This document shows positions 55,281 to 64,000 of a stretch of 64,000 nt of DNA, piece by piece. Source of the DNA: Lentisphaerales bacterium (GTDB taxonomy: Bacteria; Verrucomicrobiota; Lentisphaeria; Lentisphaerales; Lentisphaeraceae). The translations under genes and the position numbers were made by a program. The stretch is taken from contig JAKVBD010000014.1 of the NCBI GenBank assembly GCA_022446985.1, forward strand, positions 1 to 64,000. Direction: 5' to 3'. A model generated the notes under the pieces. It was given only the letters and a program-made list of their open reading frames with translations, was not told where the DNA came from and searched no databases. Within the stretch, counting starts at the first letter, position 1, and every line of letters begins with the position of its first letter.

Positions 55281-57876
55281 TTACTTTTGGGGAGTTGGAA
55301 TCTTGAAGTCGTATAGCTGCCACCAGGATTTTTTATCTTCCAGACAAGTGACCCTCAGCTTAGTTGCTATGGTGGTCGGGAAGGAGACTACAGTGGTTCT
55401 TTTGCCTTTGACCTTAGCGGCGACAGTCTGCCAGGTTTTACCATCTGTAGAGATCTCAACTTTTAGAGCTTTTGGGAAGTCATTGCCTTTGGCCTGTAAA
55501 ATAACTCTTGAAATTTTTCTCTCATGTGGGAAATCGGCCTGAATGTAGAAGCCTTTTTTCATTTGGGATTTGGTCGCGTAGGTATTCTTGAGGTCGTCGT
55601 CCTGTAGGTTTGGCAAATACTTTTGTCCTTTTGTGGCCGACAGTTTCCACAGTTTTATGTCGTCTCCAGAGTTAAGCATAACTTTGCGGATAGTTTTCTC
55701 GGTGTAAGGTCCAGTTACTGAACTGGTTTTACGGCGGACTTTAGCGATGTCTTGCGGAGTGACCATCACTGCTTTATTGCCCCAGCTGTTGCGGATATAA
55801 GTCAGGGCTGCGGCAATATATTTGTCGTCATTTGACTTAAGGGCCAGCATAACTCCGCCGGTATAGGTTTTGCCAGCGATGGGTCCGGTAAAACCATTGA
55901 GAGCGATGTGAGCCAGAAGGCTTTTATCGCCAAGAACGCGTGGATTATTCACGAAGGAGGGCGCCAATAATTGATTGCCGGCAGGAACTCCCTGGCCATT
56001 TGCACCGTGACATGAAGCACAAAGACCGCTGTAGTGCTTGGAACCGAGGTCCATCAATTCGCGCTCTTCTTTAGCAAAAGATGCCAATGCTTCCTGACGG
56101 GCCTTTTCTTCGAAATAGGCTTTGTTGAGTTCTGAATCGATTTCTTTAAGGTATGTATTGGCTGGATTCGCAGCGAGGACGGCTTCAGCCACTTGGCGGC
56201 TTTCAGGAGTCACAGCGGTGGACATCGATAGCAGGAGTTGAATGTGAACATCGTAGCTTGGGTCTTTGACGAGTCCGGCAAGACCTTTAAGAACTGATAT
56301 ATCTTTTTGGAAAAAATGGTTCAGTCATGCGGATTGCTGCTGTACGGATATTTACATCCTTGTCTTTATATAATTTTTGTAAATGTGAAAGTTTAAGAGC
56401 ATTGAATCCTTCAAGAGTCCACAGAGCATGTAGTCTTCCGAGTGCAGATTTGCCGCTGATAACGATTTTTTGAAGAGCCGGAATGACCGACTTATCGCCA
56501 TGAAGTATAATCAGTTTTTGTGCTTCGTCACGCCACCAGCCATTTGGATGTGAAAGGTGTTTGACTAACTGTGCCGGAGTTTCATTGAGCATATTCGGTT
56601 TTGGGCCTGGTTTGAAATCCGGGTGACGCACACGGTAGATACGACCGTGTTTGATGTTTTTGTCGAGGCCATAGTACTCGATAGATTTACGCACAAAAGA
56701 ACCTTTTGGAACCCACTGACCTTCCTGGATTATACCGCGGTGCATGTCAACAAGGTAGAGTGTCCCGTCTGGCCCGGTCGCAGCGTTTACTGGACGGAAG
56801 TTGGCGTCTGTACTGGCGATAAACTCTTTCTTTTTATTGCCATAGACATTGGTCATGATTCGACGACCTTCAGAGTCTTTTTTAAATGTCGCGCGACGTG
56901 TCAGGCGGCCCACTGGAGAACTGAAGAAAAGGTCACCGACCATTTCTTTTGGTAAACGATCGCCACGGAAAACGGCTTGGCCGCAGGTGTCAGTAAATCT
57001 CTTTAGGGAACCATTGGGGTGCATAGCACCAAAACCCCCCTGAGCATCATAAACTTTGTCAATCCCATACATGGACCTGAAGTCTTTATCGCGAACCCAC
57101 TTAGGGTCCCACTTGGTGTAGACATTTGGAAAGAGAGTGTGAACAGGACCAACGCCAGCGCCGGCATCGCAGTAAATAACTTTTCCGAGGTTGTCTTGAG
57201 TTAATCCCCACTGACCGCGGTTGCCCATATTCGGAACTTTTTTGACAGTGCCGTCAGTGTAGCGGAAACTGTATTTATTGTAAGTTGTATGGATGTTGTT
57301 GTCTATCGACCAGAGAAGACCACTTGGCTGGTGTTCGAGATTACCACCACGTTTGCCTCCTTCGTACCAAATTTTCTTTTTGTCGGCCTTACCGTCGTTG
57401 TTTGTATCCCAGTATTCGTAGATGTCCAGAGTATTTGTTTCGCCAATGAGAACGGAGTCTTTGAGGGGCAGAACAAGGCGCGGTAAGTTTAGTTTGTCGG
57501 CAAAAACCGTGCGCTTATCTATGATCCCGTCGTTGTTGGTGTCTTCCAGACGGAGAACGCGACTAATTTTATCGTATTTTCCAGTGCCATCGACATCCTG
57601 CATATAAGTTTCAAACTGGGCAACATACATGCGGCCATTGCCGTCCCAGACACAGAGAGTCGGTTCTGAAAGCATGTCATCGCCGGCGACCAATTCAAGG
57701 CTGTAATCTTCTTGTACTTCAAACTCTTTCATAGACTCCGCATGGCTGCGCTGGCGGACTAATGGATCCTGTTTATCAGTCTTTTTAGAAAAGTCAGGAG
57801 CTCCTGCCGGTGGCGTGGCGAAAGCAGTCGTACAAAGTGAAAGGGCGAGGCTGAGTATTCCAAGCTTTTTATACAT
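55281..57876 (-). pseudogene. PVC-type dehydrogenase/cytochrome c protein with frameshift at T6
   Basis: The open segment 57876-56287 encodes a signal peptide, a TIGR02604-type propeller (LRLEDTNNDGIIDKRTVFAD, AATGPDGTLYLVDMHRG) and HEAT-like helices, then reads out of frame after RMTEPFF. The second segment, 56225-55281, resumes in the other frame; the intervening sequence reads QKDISVLKGLAGLVKDPSYD in that frame. A single extra T in the run of six (plus-strand A6 at 56311-56316) explains the break. The C-terminal part carries cytochrome c (CASCHG) and a discoidin-like carbohydrate-binding domain (about the last 140 residues). A sequencing error, a recent mutation or slippage are all possible. 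Confidence 0.75.
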
Positions 57877-58120
57877 CGGTGTCTCTCGTTTTTAAGTTTG
57901 AATCGTGAGTAAATGTTTGCAAGTTTGATTACCGGAGTGGGGAAGGATCTAAACAACTGATTTTAGAAATTTTATTGAAGGGATTAAGAGCGCTGGTGAC
58001 CCATAAAAGATTTCCAGATATATGACAAAGGCGATTGTTTAGAATCTTTTTTTTACGGTTAACCAATCTGCAAGCTTTAGAAATTATTTTAAATCATTAT
58101 CGACTTACTGAGGTATAAAG

Positions 58121-59596
58121 ATGCAGAAATTATTGTTAGTGACAATCTCATTTTTAATGATGGGCTTTCTGGCTGCAGAGCCTAAGAAAAAACCGAATAT
58201 AGTTTTACTGATGACCGATGATCAGGGGTGGGGCCAAATGGGGTACTACAATCACGCATATCTGAAGACACCTAATCTCGACGCCATGGCAGCCAATGGC
58301 TTGCGAATGGACCGTTTTTATGCGGCAAATGCCGTCTGTTCTCCAACTCGTGCCAGTGTTTTGACGGGTCGTATTCCGCAGCGTACAGGTGTGATTGATC
58401 ACGGTTTCCGCCTGCGTCATCAGGAAAAGACATTAGGCAAAGCTCTTCGGAAAGTAGGATATGCGACAAACCACATTGGTAAATGGCATCTGGATGGTGT
58501 TGGACAAATGGGCGTACCTATCTTAAAAGACGATCCTTTTGGTCCCGGTACTTTTGGTTTTGAAAACTGGTTGTCGATGACAAATTTCTACGATATGGAT
58601 CCGCTGATGAGCCGTAATGGAGTGTTTGAAGAGTTTAAAGGCGATACCTCAGATATAGCAGTAGCCGAAGCGATCAAGTATATTCGCGCTCAACACAAAG
58701 AGGGTAGACCTTCTTTAACCTTGATCTGGTATCCTTCGCCGCATTACCCTTGCCGTGCTTTGCCTGAAGATAAGGCTCTTTTTGAAAATACTGATTTGCG
58801 AAAACCGGTTCAAAGTGTCCTCGCTGAACTCGTTGCAGTTGATCGTTCGGTAGGGGTATTGCGTAAAGAACTGCGTGATCTTGGTATTGAGAAAGATACC
58901 ATCCTATGGTTTTGCAGTGACAATGGCGGTTACCGTGGCCATGACATTGAACACGGTATGGGTGGTTTGCGAGGTGCGAAAGGAGATCTATATGAAGGAG
59001 GAATTCGCGTTCCGGGAATCATCGAATGGCCGGGGCGTATCAAACCGCGTATTACTAATTTTCCTGCTTGTACGACCGATATTTTCCCGACGATTGCCAG
59101 CATTCTGGATTTGCCCAAAGAAAATTTGCTCCAGCCTGTCGATGGCATAAGCCTTGTACCGCTTTTTGAAAAAGATTTGCCGAAACGCGACAAACCAATG
59201 GCCTTTTTTCAACTGCATGGCAAGCTTCAGGGCTATATCGACAACGATTTCAAAATAGTTTCGCTGATCGATAAGAAGACAAATAAACGAATTTATGAAT
59301 TGTATAATATCGCCGAAGACCGGGCTGAAACTAAGGATCTTGCCAAAGAAATGCCAGAGAAGTTTGCTGCACTTAAAGCGGACTTTGATAAGCTGCATAA
59401 AAGTATTGAAGCGAGTTTAAAAGGTGCGGATTATCCAATGCCACCGCAAATTAAAACCGTCCGTAAACCGGATTGGGTGAATCAACAGCAATATGAGAAG
59501 CATTTTGAAGAATTTGAGAAGCGTCGGGAATATCAGGGTCAGATCAAAAAGTGGCGCGAAAGACAGAAGGTAAAAGTAGAAACTAATAAAAAGTAA
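58121..59596 (+). CDS. Exported type I sulfatase with extended C-terminus (491 aa)
   Basis: Signal peptide (1-19), MTDDQGWGQMG (DD at 33-34), formylglycine motif Cys73 in C-S-P-T-R, HIGKWHLDG and FCSDNGGYRGHD; GGLRGAKGDLYEGG is typical of arylsulfatase A-like enzymes. The last 60 residues are highly charged and helical. ACTGAGGT lies upstream of the ATG. It faces away from the frameshifted cytochrome gene. Periplasmic desulfation of a glycan is likely. Confidence 0.9.
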   Translation: MQKLLLVTISFLMMGFLAAEPKKKPNIVLLMTDDQGWGQMGYYNHAYLKTPNLDAMAANGLRMDRFYAANAVCSPTRASVLTGRIPQRTGVIDHGFRLRHQEKTLGKALRKVGYATNHIGKWHLDGVGQMGVPILKDDPFGPGTFGFENWLSMTNFYDMDPLMSRNGVFEEFKGDTSDIAVAEAIKYIRAQHKEGRPSLTLIWYPSPHYPCRALPEDKALFENTDLRKPVQSVLAELVAVDRSVGVLRKELRDLGIEKDTILWFCSDNGGYRGHDIEHGMGGLRGAKGDLYEGGIRVPGIIEWPGRIKPRITNFPACTTDIFPTIASILDLPKENLLQPVDGISLVPLFEKDLPKRDKPMAFFQLHGKLQGYIDNDFKIVSLIDKKTNKRIYELYNIAEDRAETKDLAKEMPEKFAALKADFDKLHKSIEASLKGADYPMPPQIKTVRKPDWVNQQQYEKHFEEFEKRREYQGQIKKWRERQKVKVETNKK

Positions 59597-59729
59597 AAAT
59601 ATTTTAGTTGTTTAGAAAGTCTCCTGAGCTGTTAATTGATTTCAAATATTTGCAGTTGAAGGAGACTTTGTGTTTATGGTGTATGTATATGTTTTTGCCT
59701 TTGGTCTAATAGAAAAGAAGAGGGCATAG

Positions 59730-60587
59730 ATGAGTTGTGTGGTGGTTAAAGGGATTGGCGCAGTCATAGAAATAACTATTGGAGACTGGTATGCGATAAT
59801 TGATTCGCATGGTGCCCATGTCCTGGCATTGTTTTATAAAGAAGAGAACCTTCTTCACTATGACAGGGAAGATATAAGTCATAGTGGTATTCCTTTATGC
59901 TTGCCTCATTTCGGACCTTTGGATAATGGTGAGTTTGTTTATGAAGGTAAAATTTATAAAATGCGTCAGCATGGTTTTATTGGTGATCGAGAGCTTGCTG
60001 TAACTGAAGCGACTGCAGATGCCGTATCTTATGAATTTGTTGCAGATCAGGTTTCAAAAAAGATATTTCCTTTTGAGTTTATTTTAAAGGTTAGATTTTC
60101 ACTTTCTCAAAAGGGTCTAAAAATCAACCTGCAAGTTATGAATCAATCGAGTGTCGCTATGCCTTTGGCGCCGGGCGTACATCCATACTTTGCTGTCCAG
60201 GACAGTCAAGGGATAATGATGACTACAAAAGCTTCTACAGCCAATAATTTTACGAATGCTTATGCGATTGAGAAATTGGCCGAAAGTGGAGTGTTTGAGG
60301 TGATGGAAGATCAAGATCACAAGTTGATGAAAGTTCTTAATGAGCCAAATATGAATCTGATTGACCATGGCTTGGCCAAGACTGAAATATTTAGAAAAGG
60401 TCAGCAGAAACTTGAATTGCATGCTGATTTTAAAGTATTTAATAGAATGACAGTGTGGCGAAATTCAGTTGACGCCAAATTTATTTGTGTCGAACCGGCG
60501 TATGTGAAAAATGGTTTAAATGAACAGCCGATTTTAATAGCGCCCGGAGAAATATTTGAAACAGGGCTTTTGATTTCTGTAGGTTAA
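59730..60587 (+). CDS. Aldose 1-epimerase-like (galactose mutarotase fold) protein (285 aa)
   Basis: The family pattern is visible: GIPLCLPHFGPL (about 50-62), MRQHGF with catalytic-type His (about 80), APGVHPYF (about 150) and the late CVEPAYVKN with catalytic-type Glu (about 254). It is closest to the D-hexose-6-phosphate mutarotase-type branch. There is no signal peptide, so it acts on cytoplasmic sugars. AGAGGG lies 5 nt before the ATG. The sigma factor follows 16 bp later, so they may be cotranscribed. Confidence 0.85.
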   Translation: MSCVVVKGIGAVIEITIGDWYAIIDSHGAHVLALFYKEENLLHYDREDISHSGIPLCLPHFGPLDNGEFVYEGKIYKMRQHGFIGDRELAVTEATADAVSYEFVADQVSKKIFPFEFILKVRFSLSQKGLKINLQVMNQSSVAMPLAPGVHPYFAVQDSQGIMMTTKASTANNFTNAYAIEKLAESGVFEVMEDQDHKLMKVLNEPNMNLIDHGLAKTEIFRKGQQKLELHADFKVFNRMTVWRNSVDAKFICVEPAYVKNGLNEQPILIAPGEIFETGLLISVG

Positions 60588-60603
60588 AGAGTTTGAGGTA
60601 TAT

Positions 60604-61191
60604 ATGAGTAACGACTGGGTGACAAGACAGACTCTTTTGCAAAGAGCTAAAAACCAAGATGATCAGCAAGCCTGGGAAGAGTTCATTTCTTACTATAAAA
60701 GCTTTATAAAGGCGCTGATCTATAAGCTTAAGTTTGCAGGCACCGATACCGAGGATTTAACGCAGTTGATACTTCTGAATCTTTGGAAAACCCTCGCCAA
60801 TTACGATAAAGAAAAAGCTTCTTTCAGAAACTGGATGGGAACGGTAATTCGCAACACGACATTCAATTATTACCGCAAACAAAGCAATATCGCCAAACGG
60901 GAACAGGAAGGCGTTGCAGCTTTTCTAGAACAGACTCCGGAATCCGAGCTTGATGACCTTATTGAAAGAGAGTGGAAAACATACATAAGCGAATTGGCTC
61001 TTAAAAAGATGAAAGAGTTATTTTCCGGTAAAGCCATTGAGGTTTTTGAGTTGTCTTTACAAGGGATGTCCTCAGAAGAAATAGGTGTTAAATTGGATCT
61101 CAAAAAAGATTCGGTTTATGTCCTGAAAAACCGCGTCAAAAAGAAATTTATGGAAGAAGTCCGCGCCCTGGTTACTGAACTCGAGTACTAA
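60604..61191 (+). CDS. ECF-type sigma factor paired with a Ser/Thr kinase (195 aa)
   Basis: Region 2: AWEEFISYYKSFIKALI, TDTEDLTQLILLNLWKTL and ASFRNWMGTVIRNTTFNYY (about 20-95); region 4: AIEVFELSLQGMSSEEIGVKLDLKKDSVYVLKNRVKK (about 145-185). Its N-terminus WVTRQTLLQRAKN matches that of the sigma at 32406. GAGG lies 6 nt upstream of the ATG. The kinase ATG follows the sigma stop directly, so activity may be set by phosphorylation rather than an anti-sigma factor, as reported for some kinase-linked ECF groups. No TGTCCCAT element precedes it, so its promoter class may differ. Confidence 0.88.
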   Translation: MSNDWVTRQTLLQRAKNQDDQQAWEEFISYYKSFIKALIYKLKFAGTDTEDLTQLILLNLWKTLANYDKEKASFRNWMGTVIRNTTFNYYRKQSNIAKREQEGVAAFLEQTPESELDDLIEREWKTYISELALKKMKELFSGKAIEVFELSLQGMSSEEIGVKLDLKKDSVYVLKNRVKKKFMEEVRALVTELEY

Positions 61192-62967
61192 ATGACTGAA
61201 AACGATAAATCCCGTTCAGATAATTTACTGGACTTATTCGACATGGCTTTGGATGAGTCATCGGAAGAGGAACAGCTTAGTCCGCTTTACTCGACTCTGG
61301 AAATTATCGAAAAGCGTTATCTTGACCCGGAATTGATTAACTCCGGTGGCATGAAAAAGATATATAAGGTTTTTGATTCCGTTGCCGGGCGCTTTATTGC
61401 TATGGCCAAGCTACATGAAGGCGTTCCCAAAGAGACCTATGACCCGTTTATATGTGAAGCCAGACTTACCGGTCTGCTAGAGCACCCGAACATTATGACT
61501 GTCCATGATTTGGGCATTGATGAAGATGAGACGCCGTTTTTTACAATGGAGTTAAAAGATGGCGATGATCTGCGGAAGATTATCAGCGAAAAAAATCAAG
61601 GTAGTCAAGAGTATCTGAATAAGTACTCTTTAAACGTTGTTTTAGATATATTTCTGAAAGTCTGTGACGCTATTTCATATGCCCATTCAAAAGGAGTAGT
61701 TCATCTCGATATAAAGCCTGGAAATGTTCAGGTTGGAGAATTTGGTGAAGTTCTCGTGTGTGATTGGGGACTTGGGAAAATCATTGGCCGTGCAGAAATC
61801 GATTCCGGCGTAGAGATGTTTAACTCTGATTGGTTGAACAGTATGACTTTAACGGGGCAGGTGAAAGGGACTCCAGGCTATATGGCACCGGAACAAGTCA
61901 ATGATGGTCAGGAAAAGAATGAACAGACGGACATCTACTCCCTGGGTTGCTTGCTTTATACTTTATTGACCAATGCTTCGCCTATAGATGGCGATACTTC
62001 AGATGAAATTTTGAATAAAACTATTTCCGGTCAGATGATCCCTCCGGTACAACGATTCCCGGAATTACAGGTTCAGCAAAGCTTAAATGCGGTGGTGATG
62101 AAGGCGACCTCTTTAAGTCAGCAACATCGTTATGAATCGGTCAGTGATTTACGAAATGAGGTCTATAATTATCAGGCGGGTTTTGCTACCAGAGCTGAAA
62201 ATGCTTCTTTTTTAAGGGGGCTTAGTTTACTTTATCAACGCAATAAGTTGATTTGTAATCTAAGCTTTAGTTTTGTATTGATTGTCGTCGTTATCTCAGC
62301 ACAATTTATTTACAATTTAAATAAGACAACGGCAGAGGCGGTCACGGCTCGTAATGATGCAGAAAAGGCTCGAGAGGAAGAAGTCATAGCTCGTGGTCTA
62401 ACAGATGCAGCCCTTGAGAAGTTTAAGGAAGAACGGGCTATTTCAGAGAACTTATCTATAGAAGTGAAGAATATTCAAAAGCGTGCGACTGCTTTGAGTA
62501 TTGAAAAAAGCCTTATTCAAAAAGCGACTATTCAGCAAATTGATTATTCTAATCCTTTAAAGAGTGTCGCCGATAAAATTAAAGATTTTGAAAATAGAAG
62601 AGACACTCCATCCCGGCGGAATATTTTAACCGAATATTACTACATCTCTCAGGAGTTTCAAAAAGGCTATGAGCTGAATAAGAACCGAGAGGGGAAGTAT
62701 TTATTTAACAGCCTACAAAAATTTAAAGATTTTCAGAAATTATCTGAAGGTGTTGTACCTATCGATGATTTTTATAAGGTTATCAACGTAAATCATCGCG
62801 AACTCATGGAAAAAATTATTGTGTACGATGCAGCTTTGCGTAAAGATTTTACCGGTTATGAAAAGGTTATTAAGCAACTATTAGCGATTTGGAATAAAGG
62901 TTTTGAGAAGTGCACTTTTGAGTATAATCCGCAAAAAAAACACTCAGGCTCTCAGGCGACAATTTGA
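61192..62967 (+). CDS. Transmembrane Ser/Thr protein kinase (591 aa, or longer by frameshifting)
   Basis: Kinase motifs: INSGGMKKIYKVFD glycine loop (about 50-63), MAKLH with the ATP Lys (about 73), HLDIKPGNV catalytic loop (HLD for HRD, about 177), CDWGLGK metal loop (DWG for DFG, about 193) and GTPGYMAPEQ activation segment (about 224). One transmembrane helix lies at about 357-377. It is followed by a coiled coil and an extracytoplasmic region to residue 591. It begins immediately after the ECF sigma stop. Near the end, A8 at 62933-62940 separates this frame from a continuing leucine-rich frame, so the real protein may extend to 63245. Confidence 0.88.
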   Translation: MTENDKSRSDNLLDLFDMALDESSEEEQLSPLYSTLEIIEKRYLDPELINSGGMKKIYKVFDSVAGRFIAMAKLHEGVPKETYDPFICEARLTGLLEHPNIMTVHDLGIDEDETPFFTMELKDGDDLRKIISEKNQGSQEYLNKYSLNVVLDIFLKVCDAISYAHSKGVVHLDIKPGNVQVGEFGEVLVCDWGLGKIIGRAEIDSGVEMFNSDWLNSMTLTGQVKGTPGYMAPEQVNDGQEKNEQTDIYSLGCLLYTLLTNASPIDGDTSDEILNKTISGQMIPPVQRFPELQVQQSLNAVVMKATSLSQQHRYESVSDLRNEVYNYQAGFATRAENASFLRGLSLLYQRNKLICNLSFSFVLIVVVISAQFIYNLNKTTAEAVTARNDAEKAREEEVIARGLTDAALEKFKEERAISENLSIEVKNIQKRATALSIEKSLIQKATIQQIDYSNPLKSVADKIKDFENRRDTPSRRNILTEYYYISQEFQKGYELNKNREGKYLFNSLQKFKDFQKLSEGVVPIDDFYKVINVNHRELMEKIIVYDAALRKDFTGYEKVIKQLLAIWNKGFEKCTFEYNPQKKHSGSQATI

Positions 62968-63245
62968 TAGTTTTAGGTTCTGAAGATATGGCCAGTAACC
63001 GTAAGTGCATGTTGGCGCCATTGTCGTTGGTTTCATTAGATTTAAGAGGGACGCAAATCTATGATCTGGGTCAATTAAAAGGCATGGATACTCTACAGGA
63101 AATCGATATTCGCAATACGCTTGTCACTAATCTTGATGCATTAAATAATTTGCCGGCTCTCAAGAAAGTTATAGTCGGTAAAAAGCAATTTGTAAAAAGA
63201 CAGACGAGTCTTTTACAACCCAGAATTCAGCTGCTTATAAAGTAA
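62941..63245 (+). other. Out-of-frame leucine-rich tail of the Ser/Thr kinase
   Basis: In the -1 frame after A8 the sequence reads TLRLSGDNLIVLG, then SLDLRGTQIYDLGQL and EIDIRNTLVTNLDALNNLPAL, which are leucine-rich-repeat-like units, to a stop at 63245. No convincing independent start exists (only TTG at 62964). It most likely belongs to the kinase C-terminus, joined by -1 frameshifting, by RNA polymerase slippage adding one A, or in a sequence with A9. Confidence 0.6.
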
Positions 63246-63344
63246 GCTTCCAAAGTTTTCTCACTAAATATGTTTAGAAGTCTTAAGTTGGTGGTAATTA
63301 ATTTCTTAAGCGATGATTTTAATATATGTGTATGAGGAATTTAT

Positions 63345-64000
63345 ATGAAGAAATTTACTTTGATTGAGCTTGTGGTGGTGGTCGCCATTATGGGCATATT
63401 AATGACCTTGCTGGTACCTTCTCTAAAAGCTTCTCGGCAGCAGGGAATTGCGGCAGTTTGTTTGAGTAACATGATGCAAATTGCGCGAACGGCGCATATC
63501 TATGAGACACAGTACAAATTCTTTCCTAAAGAGTTCAATAAAGTTGAGTGGAACTTTGATGAATTTGTAGCTCAAGACAGCGGTATGTGGGAATGCCCGG
63601 CGGATGTTGGTAGCTGGAGTTACACAATGAATGGCGATACCCCCATGAATAAACATGGTCGCACGACTTATGAACATACTGGTAGCAGTTACTTTTGGAA
63701 TGAGTATGCAACATCAAGGCTTTATAATAAACATGGAGTAAGTACAACTCGTCTTAGAAATAATGACATGACTTTACGACGAGTGATGGAGCCAGAGAAG
63801 TACTTACTTTCTTCCTGTGCAGCTATAAGAGGCCCATATGGAGTCGCTTCAGGGGTGACTTTCGATCACCTTTGGCATTTCCCAGGTGAGACTCGCTGGC
63901 CAGTTAGTTTTGCCGATGGTCATGCAGCCTGTGTGAGGGATTCAAGGGCGACGACTAAAACTCTTTTTAACGGAAATGCTGCCAACCTCCCATTTGTCAT
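63345..64000 (+). CDS. Pseudopilin, C-terminus beyond right edge (at least 218 aa)
   Basis: GAGG lies 7 nt before the ATG. Leader MKK is followed by FTLIELVVVVAIMGILMTLL, the prepilin helix with Glu at +5. The C-terminal part has WPVSFADGHA preceded by His at -12 from DG, an H-x12-DG variant. The frame is still open at 64000. It lies downstream of the sigma-kinase pair on the same strand, a third pseudopilin context in this window. Likely an inner-membrane, peptidase-processed protein. Confidence 0.88.
   Translation, partial: MKKFTLIELVVVVAIMGILMTLLVPSLKASRQQGIAAVCLSNMMQIARTAHIYETQYKFFPKEFNKVEWNFDEFVAQDSGMWECPADVGSWSYTMNGDTPMNKHGRTTYEHTGSSYFWNEYATSRLYNKHGVSTTRLRNNDMTLRRVMEPEKYLLSSCAAIRGPYGVASGVTFDHLWHFPGETRWPVSFADGHAACVRDSRATTKTLFNGNAANLPFV

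Noticed and set aside
1-64000. CRISPR arrays, tRNA or rRNA genes, transposase genes
   Set aside because: None was found on reading; no regularly spaced direct repeats, cloverleaf-like sequence or recognisable transposase domain was seen.

Overview
The window looks like a chromosomal segment of a marine, polysaccharide-degrading bacterium of the PVC superphylum, most likely a Lentisphaera-like member of Lentisphaerota. The DNA is AT-rich. The families point the same way: many type I sulfatases, DUF1592/DUF1552 and PVC-type c-type cytochrome proteins, ThuA-domain proteins, DUF1080, heparinase II/III-like (DUF4962) proteins, pseudopilins with a short leader and an H-x(9-12)-DG-like tail, and ECF sigma factors beside a transmembrane Ser/Thr kinase. 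This assignment is by family composition only; no rRNA or tRNA was seen.

Layout. 1-4515: a DUF4962/heparinase II/III protein running off the left edge, a small secreted protein and a pseudopilin preceded by a coupled 46-codon ORF. 4653-8930: a decaying DUF1592 (in-frame stop), DUF1552 and pseudopilin (multiple stops) cassette. 8935-14084: a large secreted repeat protein, a VOC protein, a small lipoprotein, a DUF1080 protein and a pseudopilin. 14298-21689: a heparin/heparan-like degradation cassette of two paralogous DUF4962 proteins, a pseudopilin overlapping the first, and a heparin lyase I-like protein. 21929-26719: ThuA, PVC dehydrogenase/cytochrome, PfkB kinase and a tiny lipoprotein. 26741-32409: an interrupted sulfatase, an intact sulfatase, a DUF3604 protein and a DUF1961-like protein. 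32406-36169: an ECF sigma factor and a divergent set of membrane proteins. 36311-39296: an AraC-type regulator divergent from an oxidoreductase and a TIM-barrel isomerase. 39351-54140: two tandem ~1285-residue ThuA-dehydrogenase-cytochrome fusions, an esterase, three sulfatases and a ThuA protein. 54225-64000: a RIO-like kinase, a frameshifted PVC cytochrome protein, a sulfatase, an aldose epimerase, ECF sigma, Ser/Thr kinase and a pseudopilin running off the right edge.

Most notable observation. A bipartite element, Y-TGTCCCAT-N14-C-TGTA with invariant spacing, lies 19-70 bp upstream of selected start codons and always points at the downstream gene. I found six exact copies, one with GGTA in the second half, and one weaker copy. 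It precedes all three DUF4962 proteins, the secreted protein at 2882-3499, the 46-codon ORF/pseudopilin pair, two divergent sulfatases and the ECF sigma gene at 32406-33008. The simplest reading is an autoregulated ECF sigma factor with an unusual promoter, driving a regulon for extracellular sulfated-polysaccharide breakdown plus pseudopilins. Which sigma factor reads it is inference.

A second theme is gene disruption. One DUF1592 gene and one sulfatase each carry a single in-frame TAA, a pseudopilin has three stops plus a frameshift, and two genes change frame at homopolymers (T6 in a cytochrome gene, A8 in the Ser/Thr kinase). Ordinary termini use TAA, TAG and TGA, so stop-codon reassignment is not supported.
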